The notes: a model not told the origin generated them from the letters alone. 64,000 bases of DNA from Pseudooceanicola sp. (GCF_029213205.1 NZ_JARGNH010000007.1:62001-126000), one strand, 5' to 3'. Shown: positions 17,760-26,844, counted from the stretch's first letter. Program-made: numbers and translations.

Positions 17760-19220
17760 CTAGCCCCCCATCCGGGATTCGAGCCGCTCGATCAATTGCG
17801 CAGGCACCTCGGGCAGCGCCAATTGCGCCAGAATGCGGGTCTTGACCTCATCCGGCAGTCGGGTCGAGGCCTCGATAAAGCTGCGGATCTTTTCGCGCCG
17901 CTCATCGCTCAACTCGACCATCGCCGGGGCGGCGGGCGCTGCCGTGGCCGCCTCGGGGCGGATCGGACGGACCTTGATGCCCGCGCCCAGCAGCGGCGAG
18001 CGTTCGCGCACCACATCGCGCCCGGCCAGTCCCCGCCCGCGCACCAGCACATCGTCGCCCTGGCGTCGCTCGAGCTGCACCTCAAGCACTTCAAGCCGGT
18101 CGTCCTGGCTGACCACCAGCACCGTTCCAGCCGAATCCACCGCGGTGGCCGGCAGGCGCACCACCCGCTCCAACGGCGGTTCCTCGGTGGCGACAGTGAC
18201 GAAATCGCCGGGCTTCAGCCCGCGCGCCTCATCGAGCCGGGCAATCACCTGGCGCCCGACCTGCCCCTCACCGACCGCCGCGCTGGCGCGGCTGATCCGG
18301 CCGGTCGCGGTCAGGCCGATCCCCTGCACATCCAGGGTGACCGTCACCGGTGCGGCGCGCAGGGCGCCGTCATCATCCAGCAGCCGGGCATATTGCGCCG
18401 TCGACACCCGGAACGTGGTTTCCAGCGCCTCGGCATCGATCAACTGCGCCAGCCGCTCATTGGCCGAAACCAGCCCGCCCTCGACGGCGGCGGTCTCGCT
18501 CAGCGTGCCAGAGAATTCAGCGGTAATCGTGGTGTCGTCCAAAGCGCGCTGCGCCTCGTCCCGGGCCAGTCGGGCACGGTCGAGCGCTGTCGCCGCCTGA
18601 TCGACGCGGGCCTCGGCATTTGCCAATGCCGACCGCGCAGAGAGCACCGCCTGACGGGCCGCCGAGGCCGCCAGTTCCGCCGCCTCGACGGCGGCCTCGG
18701 TGCCGACGCCACGATCCCGCAGCCCGACTTGCCGTTGCTGGGCACGGTCGCGCAGATCGGCCTGATCCTTGGCCGCAACCAGGGTGTCGCGGGCGATTTC
18801 CAGCCCGCGCACAGCGTCACGCTGCGCCGCTTCGGCATCCTGCAGATTGGTCACTGCCCGGGTCAGCGCGGATTGGGCATTGACCGGGTCGATCCGGACC
18901 AGGACCGCGCCCGCCTCGACCAGCCCGCCGTTCTGAAAATTGTCATGCAGCTCAATCACCTGCCCGGCACTCGACGACCGGATGTCCAATGTCCGCCGGC
19001 TCTGCACCGTGCCAAAGGCGGTCAGAATCGGGGTGATGGTTTCCGGCTGCGCTGCCACCACATTGACGGTGAACACCCGTTCCCGCGCCGGTGGCACCTT
19101 GGGGTCCTGCGCCAGCCGGTCACTCACCGCCTGAAACACCAGACTGCCCGCATAGAGCAGCAGGCCCAGAGTGAGAGACATAAGAAACAGCCCGGTCAGG
19201 CTGTGCCGCAAAAACCGCAT
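17760..19220 (-). CDS. RND efflux periplasmic adaptor subunit
   Basis: 486 residues from the ATG at 19220, chosen because GGGGAA lies about 9 bases upstream; ATG at 19226 is an alternative. A single TM/signal anchor (about 8-30) is followed by a barrel-sandwich half (SSSAGQVIELHD, about 90), a long helical hairpin (about 120-215), the second lipoyl half and beta-barrel domains. It links the permease to an outer-membrane channel. It ends 3 bases before the permease start, so the two form an operon. The last 60 residues include a helical region (DERREKIRSFIEAST) not typical of all adaptors. Confidence 0.9.
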   Translation of the reverse strand: MRFLRHSLTGLFLMSLTLGLLLYAGSLVFQAVSDRLAQDPKVPPARERVFTVNVVAAQPETITPILTAFGTVQSRRTLDIRSSSAGQVIELHDNFQNGGLVEAGAVLVRIDPVNAQSALTRAVTNLQDAEAAQRDAVRGLEIARDTLVAAKDQADLRDRAQQRQVGLRDRGVGTEAAVEAAELAASAARQAVLSARSALANAEARVDQAATALDRARLARDEAQRALDDTTITAEFSGTLSETAAVEGGLVSANERLAQLIDAEALETTFRVSTAQYARLLDDDGALRAAPVTVTLDVQGIGLTATGRISRASAAVGEGQVGRQVIARLDEARGLKPGDFVTVATEEPPLERVVRLPATAVDSAGTVLVVSQDDRLEVLEVQLERRQGDDVLVRGRGLAGRDVVRERSPLLGAGIKVRPIRPEAATAAPAAPAMVELSDERREKIRSFIEASTRLPDEVKTRILAQLALPEVPAQLIERLESRMGG

Positions 19221-19354
19221 AGGCATCTTCCCCAGAGCCGACCCAATGGCCCGACAGAACCTTTTAGCGTCGCTCAATGGCCGTAGCCAAGCCACATCAG
19301 CGTGACGTTGGCAACAGATTCCACTTGTTCACTCAGGTGATACGGGCGGCGCGG

Positions 19355-19894
19355 CTATTTCCGTCGCAGATGTTCATCCAGACGCGGCATGATCTCGACA
19401 AAGTTGCAGGGCCGGTGCCGATAATCGAACTGTGCCGCCAGGATTTCATCCCAGGCGTCCTTGCAGGCGCCCGGGCTGCCCGGCAGGGCGAACAGATAGG
19501 TGCCCCCGGCGACACCGCCAGTGGCCCGCGATTGCACCGCGCTGGTGCCGATCTTTTGCATCGAAACGATGGTGAACACCGTGGCAAAGGCCTCGATCTC
19601 TTTTTCATAGACATCGCGATGCGCCTCGACCGTCACGTCGCGCCCGGTCAGCCCGGTGCCGCCGGTGGTCAGGATCGCGTCAATCGCCGGATCGGCGATC
19701 CAGGCGCGCAGCCTGGCTGCGATGGCGTCTCGTTCGTCCGGCAGGATATCGCGCGCGGCCAGCACATGGCCCGCGCCCTCGATCCGCCCGACCAGGGTGT
19801 CGCCCGACCGATCCTCCGCCAGGGTCCGGCTGTCCGAAACGGTCAGCACCGCGATCCGCACCGGAATGAAATCTTTACTGGTCTCGTCCGGCAT
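19355..19894 (-). CDS. moaB: Molybdenum cofactor biosynthesis protein MoaB
   Basis: 179 residues from the ATG at 19894, preceded by AAAGGGGG; a start at 19918 would add 8 unsupported residues. MoaB/MogA family enzymes adenylylate molybdopterin before Mo insertion. Motifs: AVLTVSDSRTLAEDRSGD (about 17-34), ILTTGGTGLTGRDVT (about 72-86) and LFALPGSPGACKDAWDEIL (about 138-156). A MobA gene lies at 5.8 kb. Downstream is the RND operon; upstream is the IS3 remnant. Confidence 0.94.
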   Translation of the reverse strand: MPDETSKDFIPVRIAVLTVSDSRTLAEDRSGDTLVGRIEGAGHVLAARDILPDERDAIAARLRAWIADPAIDAILTTGGTGLTGRDVTVEAHRDVYEKEIEAFATVFTIVSMQKIGTSAVQSRATGGVAGGTYLFALPGSPGACKDAWDEILAAQFDYRHRPCNFVEIMPRLDEHLRRK

Positions 19895-20100
19895 GATGCC
19901 CCCTTTGGCTTTGCCCATATCCTAGCGCCGCCCCGGATCGGCGTCTTGCGACAAATCGGGCCTGACAGGGTGCCGAAACAGCCCCTTATCAGGAAGGCTG
20001 TCCCCGCATCAGGGCTGTTTTGCCTGATCGCGATGCCCTTTGGCGGCTCGACATGTGCCCCGTGGGCCGTCTCTCCGCGTCATGCGGCACGCAAAACCGG
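19895..20100. other. Intergenic region upstream of moaB
   Basis: About 200 bases between the moaB start and the IS3 end hold no frame with recognisable family character. The moaB promoter must lie here. It could also be the remains of a gene interrupted by the IS, but no identity can be read. Confidence 0.3.
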
Positions 20101-20820
20101 GGTGGTCCCATCTTTTCGGACAGGTTCGCAGCGTTTCCAAGGTGTATCGGGTTTAGGTTTCATGCTGCTTTTTGCTCTTCCAAGCCGGTCCGGTATGCTT
20201 GGTCCGGCGGGCACCGATCAAGCGCGGAATGGGGCCGCTTGGTATTGTAGTATGTCATCCAGCTCTTGATGACACGCCGGGCCTGGAAGCCATCATTGAT
20301 TTCTTCGAGGTAGATCGCCGCTTGTTTCAGGCTTCGCCAGAGACGCTCAATGAAGATGTTGTCCAGATAACGTCCGCGCCGGTCCATCGAGATGCGCACC
20401 CCGGCCTCGGTCAATGTCGTGATCCATGCCGATCCGGTGAACTGGCCGCCTTGATCCGTATTCATGATATCGGGCGGGCCGTGTTTGGCGATGGCCTCGT
20501 TCAACGCATCGACACAGAAGTCGGCATGCATCGTGTTCGAGAGCCGCCAAGTCAGAACCTTGCGCGTGGCCCAATCCATGCTGGCGACCAGATACAGGAA
20601 CCCGTTCCGAACTGGAACGAAGGTGATGTCGGCGCACCAGACTTGGTCCGGGCGGTCAATCACCAGCTTCCTCAGCAGATACGGACAGACCGGATGCTGC
20701 GGATGCGGCCGACTCGCTCCGGGGCGTTTGCAAATCGCCTCCAGACCCATTCTGGCCATCAGGCGACGCACGCGATGGCGTCCTACGACAGTGCCCTCCT
20801 GGCGCAGATAGCAAGCGTTA
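20101..20820 (-). mobile_element. IS3-family insertion sequence remnant
   Basis: The right-end region is kept: on the minus strand, after the transposase stop, the sequence runs to CGGAAAAGATGGGACCACC-like terminal bases at about 20101, reminiscent of IS3-family ends (CTGTCCGAAAAGATGGGACC read 5'-3'). The left end, the first ORF (orfA) and the N-terminal part of orfB are missing. The remaining transposase sequence runs straight into the serB stop codon at 20835-20837. Confidence 0.8.
20160..20820 (-). pseudogene. IS3-family transposase orfB, 5'-truncated
   Basis: A frame of about 215 codons encodes the DDE integrase part of an IS3 (IS407-like) OrfB; a full OrfB has about 280-290 residues, so about 70-80 N-terminal residues are absent. 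Homology begins near YLRQEGTVVGRHRVRRLM. Catalytic residues are present: D in VWCADITFVP, D in MNTDQGGQF and E in FIERLWRSLK. Some positions usually conserved in this family look altered (NTDQGGQF where NTDQGSQF is usual, SMDRRGR where SMDGRGR is usual), suggesting decay. The only in-frame start inside is a GTG at 20771. Without orfA and the left end it should be immobile. It is in the same frame as serB, just behind the serB stop. Confidence 0.85.
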
Positions 20821-20834
20821 ATTAGGGAGGCGCC

Positions 20835-21710
20835 TCAGGCGGCGAAATCGGCGCGGCCATAGCCCTGTAGATACACCAGCGCGGTCAGGTCGCCATGATT
20901 GATCCGGATATCGCATTCCGCCGCGACCATCGGCTTGGCATGCAGGGCCACCCCGGCGCCCGCCAGTTTCAGCATCCCGAGGTCATTGGCCCCGTCGCCC
21001 ACCGCAATCACCTCATCCGGGCTGAGGCCCAGCCGGGCGGTGATCTCGGTCAGCGCCTGCACCTTGGCGTCGCGACCCAGGATCGGGCGGGCGACCTCGC
21101 CGGTCAGCAGATCCGCAGCGCTCAGCAAGGTGTTGGCGCGATTTTCATCAAACCCCAGAACTGCGGCGACCCGCGACGTGAAGGCGGTGAAGCCGCCCGA
21201 GACCAGCGCCGCGTAACCGCCCTGCGCCTTCATTGTCGCCAGCAGCACAGGGCCACCGGGCATCAGGCTGATCCGTGTGTCCAGCACCTGATCGATGAGG
21301 CTGACCGGCAGGCCCTTCAGCAATGCCACCCGTTCGATCAGCGCGCCCTCGAAATCCAGCTCGCCATTCATCGCCCGCGCTGTGATCTCCTTGACCCGGG
21401 CCCCGACACCCGCCACTTCGGCCAGTTCGTCGATGCATTCCTGTTCGATCATGGTGCTGTCCATATCGGCCAGCAGCATCTTCTTGCGCCGCCCGTCGGC
21501 GCGCTGCACCACCAGATCGACGCCTTGCGCCTGCAGGTCGCCCCAGACCTCCCAGAGGTTGACAGGCATCCGCGGCAGCGCGAATTCCGCCGCCTCATCC
21601 GGCGCCAACCAGACCGCGTCACCGCCGCTCCAGGCGTTGCGCAGCGCTGCAACCAGAGCCGGATCGAGGGCGGGAACCTTGGGTGAGGTGAGCAGGGTTG
21701 CGACGAACAT
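20835..21710 (-). CDS. serB: Phosphoserine phosphatase SerB
   Basis: 291 residues from the ATG at 21710, preceded by GGAGG. It hydrolyses O-phosphoserine, the last step of serine synthesis. The HAD motif I LLADMDSTMIEQEC has the nucleophile and acid Asp82 and Asp84; motif II is ALVSGGFTAF (about 175) and motif III/IV is AVGDGANDLGML (about 243-254). The N-terminal 75 residues are the ACT-like region usual in proteobacterial SerB. The C-terminus LVYLQGYGRADFAA is complete, and an IS3 remnant begins within about 20 bases of the stop. The serC-serA operon lies 0.9 kb away, on the opposite strand. Confidence 0.96.
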   Translation of the reverse strand: MFVATLLTSPKVPALDPALVAALRNAWSGGDAVWLAPDEAAEFALPRMPVNLWEVWGDLQAQGVDLVVQRADGRRKKMLLADMDSTMIEQECIDELAEVAGVGARVKEITARAMNGELDFEGALIERVALLKGLPVSLIDQVLDTRISLMPGGPVLLATMKAQGGYAALVSGGFTAFTSRVAAVLGFDENRANTLLSAADLLTGEVARPILGRDAKVQALTEITARLGLSPDEVIAVGDGANDLGMLKLAGAGVALHAKPMVAAECDIRINHGDLTALVYLQGYGRADFAA

Positions 21711-21761
21711 GGGACCTCCGGGCGATGCCTGCGGTCATATTTCACAGGCGGCGCGGTTTCG

Positions 21762-22406
21762 CTAGGGGCGCAGCGCCGCCAGCCCGTCGATATCATTGGC
21801 CTCGAGCGCCGGAATGGCCGCGATGATCGCCGCCTCTGGCCAGTCCCACCAGGCGAGATCGAGCAACCGGGCGATCACCGGATCCGGAAACCGCATCCGG
21901 ATCACCTGCGCCGGGTTGCCGCCGACGATGGCGTAATCGGGCACATGGCCGCGCACCACCGCCCCGGCCTGCACGATCACCCCATGCCCCAGGACCGCCC
22001 CCGGCAGGATCAGCGCGTCGCGCCCGATCCAGCAATCCGCGCCGATGACGGTGTCCGGTTTCGGCCCGACCTCGAAGGCATAGGACACCATCCGCGCCGG
22101 GTTGAAGATCGCGAAAGGATAGGTGGTGGCGCCGTCCATCGGATGATTGGCCGATGAGGTGATGATCCGCACCCCTTCGGCAATCTGGCAAAACGGCCCG
22201 ATGCTCAGCTTTTCCGGCGCCCCGGGGAACAGGTAGGGCGCGATGGTCTGCAGGATATCGGCGGGCAGCGCATTGTCGCTGGCATAGGCATAGCGGCCGA
22301 CACTGATATTCGGGTGCTGTTTGACGCCGGTCAGTTGAAACACGCTCGGCACGCTGGTCCCGTCGGGCATTTTCATCGGCGTCGAATCGGATGGATCGGG
22401 AAGCAT
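21762..22406 (-). CDS. CatB-like hexapeptide-repeat O-acetyltransferase
   Basis: 214 residues from the ATG at 22406. Left-handed beta-helix hexapeptide repeats appear from about residue 60 to 170 ([15 protein letters not shown], then [32 protein letters not shown]). The active His is in SSANHPMDG (about 92), as in xenobiotic acetyltransferases (CatB/VatD). Typical tail: [17 protein letters not shown]. The acceptor is unknown: it could be an antibiotic, a sugar or another hydroxyl compound. It is divergent from serC and lies 51 bases downstream of the serB start on the same strand. Confidence 0.88.
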   Translation of the reverse strand: MLPDPSDSTPMKMPDGTSVPSVFQLTGVKQHPNISVGRYAYASDNALPADILQTIAPYLFPGAPEKLSIGPFCQIAEGVRIITSSANHPMDGATTYPFAIFNPARMVSYAFEVGPKPDTVIGADCWIGRDALILPGAVLGHGVIVQAGAVVRGHVPDYAIVGGNPAQVIRMRFPDPVIARLLDLAWWDWPEAAIIAAIPALEANDIDGLAALRP

Positions 22407-22510
22407 GCGGGGCCTCGGAAAACACAACAAAGGTTTCCGATAGGCGACAGGGCACGACCGGTTCAAGAAAAAATACGGCAAGCATTCGTATGATTGCAAC
22501 ATCTGCTTCA

Positions 22511-22539
22511 TTGCAAGGTTGGCTGATCCGCCATATATC
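22511..22539 (+). promoter_or_regulatory. Sigma70-type promoter of serC-serA
   Basis: TTGCAA (22511-22516), a 17-base spacer and TATATC (22534-22539) match a housekeeping promoter. Start of transcription would fall near 22546, giving a leader of about 50 bases made almost entirely of two hairpins. Confidence 0.55.
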
Positions 22540-22551
22540 CGGCAGCGGGAC

Positions 22552-22594
22552 ACCCCTCCCCAACGAGGGGCGCTTATCTGAAAGGATAGCATTC
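22552..22594 (+). promoter_or_regulatory. Structured leader of serC (candidate serC RNA motif)
   Basis: Hairpin 1 pairs CCCCTC (22553-22558) with GAGGGG (22565-22570), loop of 6. Hairpin 2 pairs TTATC (22574-22578) with GATAG (22585-22589), with one G-U pair, and its loop and 3' arm hold the AAAGGA ribosome-binding site. A cis-regulatory 'serC RNA motif' upstream of serC in alphaproteobacteria has been described by comparative genomics (Weinberg and co-workers); position and size agree, but I cannot run the covariance model. Confidence 0.5.
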
Positions 22595-23740
22595 ATGGCT
22601 ATTGAAGCTCCGGCAGCGCGGCCGGCAAACCCGCGATTCTCATCTGGCCCCTGCGCCAAAATCCCCACATTCACACTCGACAAGCTGTCCGATGCCGCGC
22701 TTGGCCGCTCGCACCGCGCCACCATCGGCAAGGACAAGCTGAAGGCCGCGATCGAGGGCACCCGCGAGGTGCTGGGCATCCCTGCCGATTACAAGATCGG
22801 CATCGTGCCCGCCTCTGACACCGGGGCGATGGAAATGGCGATGTGGTCGCTGCTCGGCACCCGCAAGGCGACGATGCTGGCCTGGGAAAGCTTTGGCTCT
22901 GGCTGGGTCAGCGACGTGGCCAAGCAGCTGAAGATCGACGCGGAAATCCGCGAGGCCGAGTATGGCCAGATCATTGATTTCAAAACCGTCGATTTCGACA
23001 CTGACGTCGTCTTCACCTGGAACGGCACCACCTCGGGCGTGCGGGTTCCCAACGGCGACGCGATCCCGACTGACCGCGCCGGGCTGACCATCTGCGACGC
23101 GACCAGCGCCGCCTTTGCCCAGGACCTGCCCTGGGACAAGCTGGATGTGACCACCTTCTCCTGGCAGAAGGTGCTGGGCGGCGAGGCGGCCCACGGCATG
23201 CTGATCCTGTCACCCCGCGCTGTCGAGCGGCTGGAAAGCTATACCCCCGCCTGGCCGATGCCGAAAATTTTCCGCCTGACCAAGGGCGGCAAGCTGATCG
23301 AGGGCATCTTTAGAGGTGAGACGATCAACACCCCGTCGATGCTGGCGGTCGAGGATTACCTCGTGGCACTCGATTGGGCGCGCTCGGTCGGCGGCCTCAA
23401 CGGGCTGATGAAGCGGGCCAATGCCAACACCAAGGCGATTGCCGATTTCGTCGAACTGCACGACTGGATCGATTTCCTGGCGCAGGATCCGGCAACCCTG
23501 TCCAACACCAGCGTTTGCCTGACCTTCAGCGACGACCGGATCAAGGACGGCGCCGCCTTTGCCAAGGCCGTTGCCAAGCGGCTTGAGGCCGAAGGTGTCG
23601 GGCTGGATCTGGGCGCCTATCGCGACGCGCCTCCGGGTCTGCGCATCTGGTGCGGTGGCACGGTGGAAGCCGCCGATGTTCAGGCGCTGATGCCCTGGGT
23701 CGAATGGGCCTTTTCCGTCGAGATCGCCGCGCAATCCTGA
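22595..23740 (+). CDS. serC: Phosphoserine aminotransferase SerC
   Basis: 381 residues from the ATG at 22595, preceded by AAAGGA. It converts 3-phosphohydroxypyruvate to phosphoserine with glutamate as donor (PLP enzyme). The N-terminal [16 protein letters not shown] is typical of the alphaproteobacterial SerC subgroup. The PLP Lys is at about residue 192 in [16 protein letters not shown]. The C-terminal part ([17 protein letters not shown]) is complete. It is the first gene of a serC-serA operon with an 84-base gap containing a hairpin. Confidence 0.97.
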   Translation: MAIEAPAARPANPRFSSGPCAKIPTFTLDKLSDAALGRSHRATIGKDKLKAAIEGTREVLGIPADYKIGIVPASDTGAMEMAMWSLLGTRKATMLAWESFGSGWVSDVAKQLKIDAEIREAEYGQIIDFKTVDFDTDVVFTWNGTTSGVRVPNGDAIPTDRAGLTICDATSAAFAQDLPWDKLDVTTFSWQKVLGGEAAHGMLILSPRAVERLESYTPAWPMPKIFRLTKGGKLIEGIFRGETINTPSMLAVEDYLVALDWARSVGGLNGLMKRANANTKAIADFVELHDWIDFLAQDPATLSNTSVCLTFSDDRIKDGAAFAKAVAKRLEAEGVGLDLGAYRDAPPGLRIWCGGTVEAADVQALMPWVEWAFSVEIAAQS

Positions 23741-23747
23741 ATCAAAC

Positions 23748-23768
23748 GGTGCGTGCCATGCACGCACC
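23748..23768 (+). promoter_or_regulatory. Intercistronic hairpin between serC and serA
   Basis: A perfect 9-bp stem, GGTGCGTGC (23748-23756) with GCACGCACC (23760-23768), has a 3-base loop and starts 8 bases after the serC stop. No T-run follows, so it is more likely an mRNA-stabilising or processing element than a terminator. Confidence 0.5.
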
Positions 23769-23824
23769 TCTCCGACATCCAAAGCGCGGGTTCCCCCGTC
23801 GCTCGTATCACAAGGAGCCACAAC

Positions 23825-25420
23825 ATGGCCCCCAAAGTACTTATCTCTGACGCCCTTTCCGATGCCGCCGTTCAGATCTTCAAGGATCGCGGCATCGAGG
23901 TCGATTTCCAGCCGCAACTTGGCAAGGACAAGGAAAAGCTCCTTGAAATCATCGGCAATTACGATGGTCTCGCCATCCGCTCGGCCACCAAGGTCACCGA
24001 CAAGGTTCTGGCCGCCGCGACCCGGCTCAAGGTCATCGGCCGCGCCGGGATCGGTGTCGACAACGTCGACAGGGAAGCGGCGTCGAAAAAGGGCGTGATC
24101 GTGATGAACACGCCTTTCGGCAACATGATCACCACCGCCGAACACGCCATCGCGATGATGTTCGCCGTCGCCCGGCAATTGCCCGAGGCCTCCGCCTCCA
24201 CCCATGCCGGCAAATGGGAAAAATCGAAATTCATGGGGGTCGAACTGACCAACAAGACCCTGGGTGTGATCGGTGCCGGCAACATCGGCGGTATCGTCTG
24301 CGACCGCGCCCGTGGCCTCAAGATGAAGGTCATCGCCTATGATCCGTTCCTGAGCGACGAAAAAGCCGACAAGATGGGTGTCGAAAAGGTTGAGCTCGAC
24401 GAGCTTCTGGCGCGGGCCGATTTCATCACCCTGCATGTGCCGCTGACAGATCAGACCCGCAACATCCTCGGCCGGGAAAACCTGGCCAAGACCAAGAAGG
24501 GCGTGCGCATCATCAACTGCGCCCGTGGCGGTCTGGTGGATGAGGAAGCACTGGCCGAGCTGCTGAAATCCGGCCATGTGGCGGGCGCCGCCTTTGACGT
24601 CTTTACCGTCGAGCCGGCCATCGAGAACCCGCTCTTTGGCCTGCCCAATGTCGTCTGCACGCCGCACCTGGGCGCGGCCACCACCGAGGCACAGGAAAAC
24701 GTCGCGCTGCAGGTGGCCGAGCAGATGTCGAACTACCTGCTGGACGGCGCGGTCGAAAACGCCCTGAACATGCCGTCGATGACCGCCGAAGAGGCCAAGG
24801 TGATGGGCCCCTGGGTCGCGCTGGCCGGACATCTGGGCAGCTTCATCGGCCAGATGACGGACGAGCCGGTCAAGGCGATCAACATTCTGTATGACGGCGC
24901 CGTTGCCGAAATGAACCTCGCGGCGCTGAATTGCTCGGTGATCGCCGGGATCATGAAAAAGGTGAACCCGGATGTGAACATGGTGTCGGCCCCGGTTGCG
25001 GCGCAGGAGCGCGGCATCCAGATCTCGACCACCAATCAGTCCAAATCCGGCGCCTTTGACGGCTATATCAAGGTGACGGTGGTAACTGAAAAACGCGAGC
25101 GTTCGGTCGCCGGGACCTGCTTCAGCGACGGCAAGCCGCGGTTCATCCAGATCAAGGGCATCAATATCGACGCCGAAGTCGGCAACCACATGCTCTATAC
25201 CACCAACAACGATGCGCCGGGTGTGATCGGCATCCTGGGCTCGGTCCTGGGCAAGGCGGGCGCCAACATCGCCAACTTTACGCTTGGCCGCGCCAGCTAT
25301 GGTGGCGAGGCGATTGCCCTGCTCTATCTCGACGAGGCACCCAGCGCCGAGATGCTGAAAGCGCTGACGGATACCGGCATCTTCAAACAGGTGAAACCGC
25401 TGGAATTCGACCTGGGCTAA
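23825..25420 (+). CDS. serA: D-3-phosphoglycerate dehydrogenase SerA
   Basis: 531 residues from the ATG at 23825 (AAGGAG upstream); a start at 23753 lies inside the intercistronic hairpin and is rejected. It makes the first committed step of serine synthesis, oxidising 3-phosphoglycerate with NAD. The NAD fold shows GVIGAGNIGGIV (about 146-157); the catalytic Arg is in INCARGGLVDE (about 231) and the His is in TPHLGAATTEAQENVA (about 281). The long form adds the intervening domain (about 320-450) and a C-terminal ACT domain (GVIGILGSVLGKAGANIANF), where serine feedback often acts. Confidence 0.97.
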   Translation: MAPKVLISDALSDAAVQIFKDRGIEVDFQPQLGKDKEKLLEIIGNYDGLAIRSATKVTDKVLAAATRLKVIGRAGIGVDNVDREAASKKGVIVMNTPFGNMITTAEHAIAMMFAVARQLPEASASTHAGKWEKSKFMGVELTNKTLGVIGAGNIGGIVCDRARGLKMKVIAYDPFLSDEKADKMGVEKVELDELLARADFITLHVPLTDQTRNILGRENLAKTKKGVRIINCARGGLVDEEALAELLKSGHVAGAAFDVFTVEPAIENPLFGLPNVVCTPHLGAATTEAQENVALQVAEQMSNYLLDGAVENALNMPSMTAEEAKVMGPWVALAGHLGSFIGQMTDEPVKAINILYDGAVAEMNLAALNCSVIAGIMKKVNPDVNMVSAPVAAQERGIQISTTNQSKSGAFDGYIKVTVVTEKRERSVAGTCFSDGKPRFIQIKGINIDAEVGNHMLYTTNNDAPGVIGILGSVLGKAGANIANFTLGRASYGGEAIALLYLDEAPSAEMLKALTDTGIFKQVKPLEFDLG

Positions 25421-25449
25421 GCGCACCACGTCTTTGCTACACACCGGAA

Positions 25450-25474
25450 CGGCCGTCCCAGCAAGGGGCGGCCG
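25450..25474 (+). terminator. Terminator hairpin after serA
   Basis: A 10-bp stem, CGGCCGTCCC (25450-25459) with GGGGCGGCCG (25465-25474) including one G-U pair, loop AGCAA, followed by ATTTCG. It lies 30 bases after the serA stop and also just before the end of the convergent membrane protein gene. Confidence 0.7.
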
Positions 25475-25484
25475 ATTTCGTATC

Positions 25485-25859
25485 TCACGCCGCGCGACGG
25501 CTGCTTGTCAGCAGAACCACCAGAAAGATCAGCATCGACACGATTGTCAGCAGTGACCCGATCTTCGCCAGCGTCTCTCCGGTCGTTCGGATCGCCATCA
25601 CGATCCCCGGCACGATCATCACCACCCCGGCCAGCGCCACCACCAGATGCACCTTGGCCAGAGCCTGCGCGGCAGCTTGCGGCACCAGGTGATAATAGAA
25701 CCCGAAGATCGCCAGGCTCACCCAGCCCAGCAGGTTCAGGTGGGCATGCGCCGAGGCCAGCGTGTGATTGCCACTGATCGACATCTGGATACCCCAGATC
25801 ATTCCAGCGAGGGCACAGACCGCGCTCGCGATCATAAATATCAGAGCGATACCTTTCAT
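25485..25859 (-). CDS. Small four-TM protein with oxidase-subunit-I-like HxHxN motif
   Basis: 124 residues from the ATG at 25859. About four hydrophobic segments cover nearly the whole chain. The segment SAHAHLNLLGWVSLAIFGFYYHLVP (about 35-59) holds HAHLN-LLGW and a later His, and resembles a haem-binding helix pair of heme-copper oxidase subunit I and NnrS-like proteins. At only 124 residues it cannot be an oxidase subunit by itself; it may bind haem or be a fragmentary relative. Function unknown. It is divergent from a metallophosphatase gene. Confidence 0.7.
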   Translation of the reverse strand: MKGIALIFMIASAVCALAGMIWGIQMSISGNHTLASAHAHLNLLGWVSLAIFGFYYHLVPQAAAQALAKVHLVVALAGVVMIVPGIVMAIRTTGETLAKIGSLLTIVSMLIFLVVLLTSSRRAA

Positions 25860-25925
25860 AGTAATCCTTCCTCGGCCAGTCCGGCCCGCCTTTTTGCCAG
25901 GCCTCTCTCGTGGCGACCCTTCCAC

Positions 25926-25945
25926 ATTACTTAACCTAAGGTAAT
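25926..25945. promoter_or_regulatory. Inverted repeat in divergent promoter region
   Basis: ATTAC and GTAAT flank CTTA-ACC-TAAG-like inner arms over 20 bases. It lies 67 bases upstream of the small membrane protein start and 141 bases upstream of the phosphatase start, in an otherwise GC-rich stretch. It looks like a regulator site; the binder is unknown. Confidence 0.3.
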
Positions 25946-26085
25946 CCTCAAGATTCTTCCGCTGCAGCCGCGGCTCTCCGCGCTCCAAAGCCGTTCAGCG
26001 GCACATCACAAGACTCCCGTTGTGACGCGCGACAGACGTCAATTTGCCACTTGAGATCCGCAGCAGCTTCTGGCCAGATGCCGCC

Positions 26086-26844
26086 ATGCCAATCTATGTG
26101 ATCCCCGATATTCACGGCCACCGCGCGATGCTGGAACAGGCCCTGCGCCGGATCGCGTCAGACGGCGCCACGGACGCGGACGAGGTGATCTTTCTGGGCG
26201 ATTTCATTGATCGTGGCCCGGATTCGCGCGGGGTGATCGAGATCCTGTCACAGGGCCGCGAAGCGGGACGCAACTGGTCCTTTCTGATGGGCAATCACGA
26301 CCGGATGATGCGCCGCTACCTGCTGGACGGAACCGCCACCGACGCGGCGGTGAAATCCGGGATTCCCTGGACTCACAACCGGTTCGGCGGCGCCGCCTTC
26401 CGCTCTTACGGGGTGGATCCGACGGCCGCGCAATCCCCCGAAGCGCTGCACGCAGCACTGGTCGCGGCGGTGCCCCGGTCGCATGTCGATTTCCTGGCGA
26501 CGCTCTCGCTCACCCTGATCCGCGACGAGTTGCTGTTCGTGCATGCAGGCATTCGCCCCGGGATCGCCCTTGCCGATCAGAGTGAGGATGATCTGGTCTG
26601 GATTCGCGGAGAGTTCCTGAACCATCCCGATCCGCATCCCTGGCTGGTGGTGCATGGTCACACCGCCCTGCCCGCCCCCCGCCATTTCGGCAATCATATC
26701 GACCTGGACGGCGGTGCCGGGATGGGACGCGAGCTGTTTCCGGCTGTGTTCGAGGATGGCATCTGCCACATGCTCACCGCCGAGGGCCGCCAAATCCTGC
26801 CCGTCACCCCGCTTGCCCCGGACGAACCCGCCCCCTGGGCCTGA
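26086..26844 (+). CDS. Metallophosphoesterase, PP1/PP2A-like
   Basis: 252 residues from the ATG at 26086; a TTG at 26044 would be an unlikely longer start. The calcineurin-like motifs are in order: DIHGHRAML (about 7-15), GDFIDRGPDS (about 36-45), MGNHDRMM (about 66-73), and VHGHT (about 195) for the two-metal site. The family includes Ser/Thr protein phosphatases and diadenosine tetraphosphatases; substrate is not decidable here. It lies 88 bases upstream of a thiolase gene on the same strand, but a shared role is not implied. Confidence 0.9.
   Translation: MPIYVIPDIHGHRAMLEQALRRIASDGATDADEVIFLGDFIDRGPDSRGVIEILSQGREAGRNWSFLMGNHDRMMRRYLLDGTATDAAVKSGIPWTHNRFGGAAFRSYGVDPTAAQSPEALHAALVAAVPRSHVDFLATLSLTLIRDELLFVHAGIRPGIALADQSEDDLVWIRGEFLNHPDPHPWLVVHGHTALPAPRHFGNHIDLDGGAGMGRELFPAVFEDGICHMLTAEGRQILPVTPLAPDEPAPWA

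Noticed and set aside
23210-25444. Very long open frame opposite serC/serA
   Set aside because: It is antisense to two intact, well-recognised genes and its protein is rich in His, Gly and Asp from GC-biased codons, with no family character.
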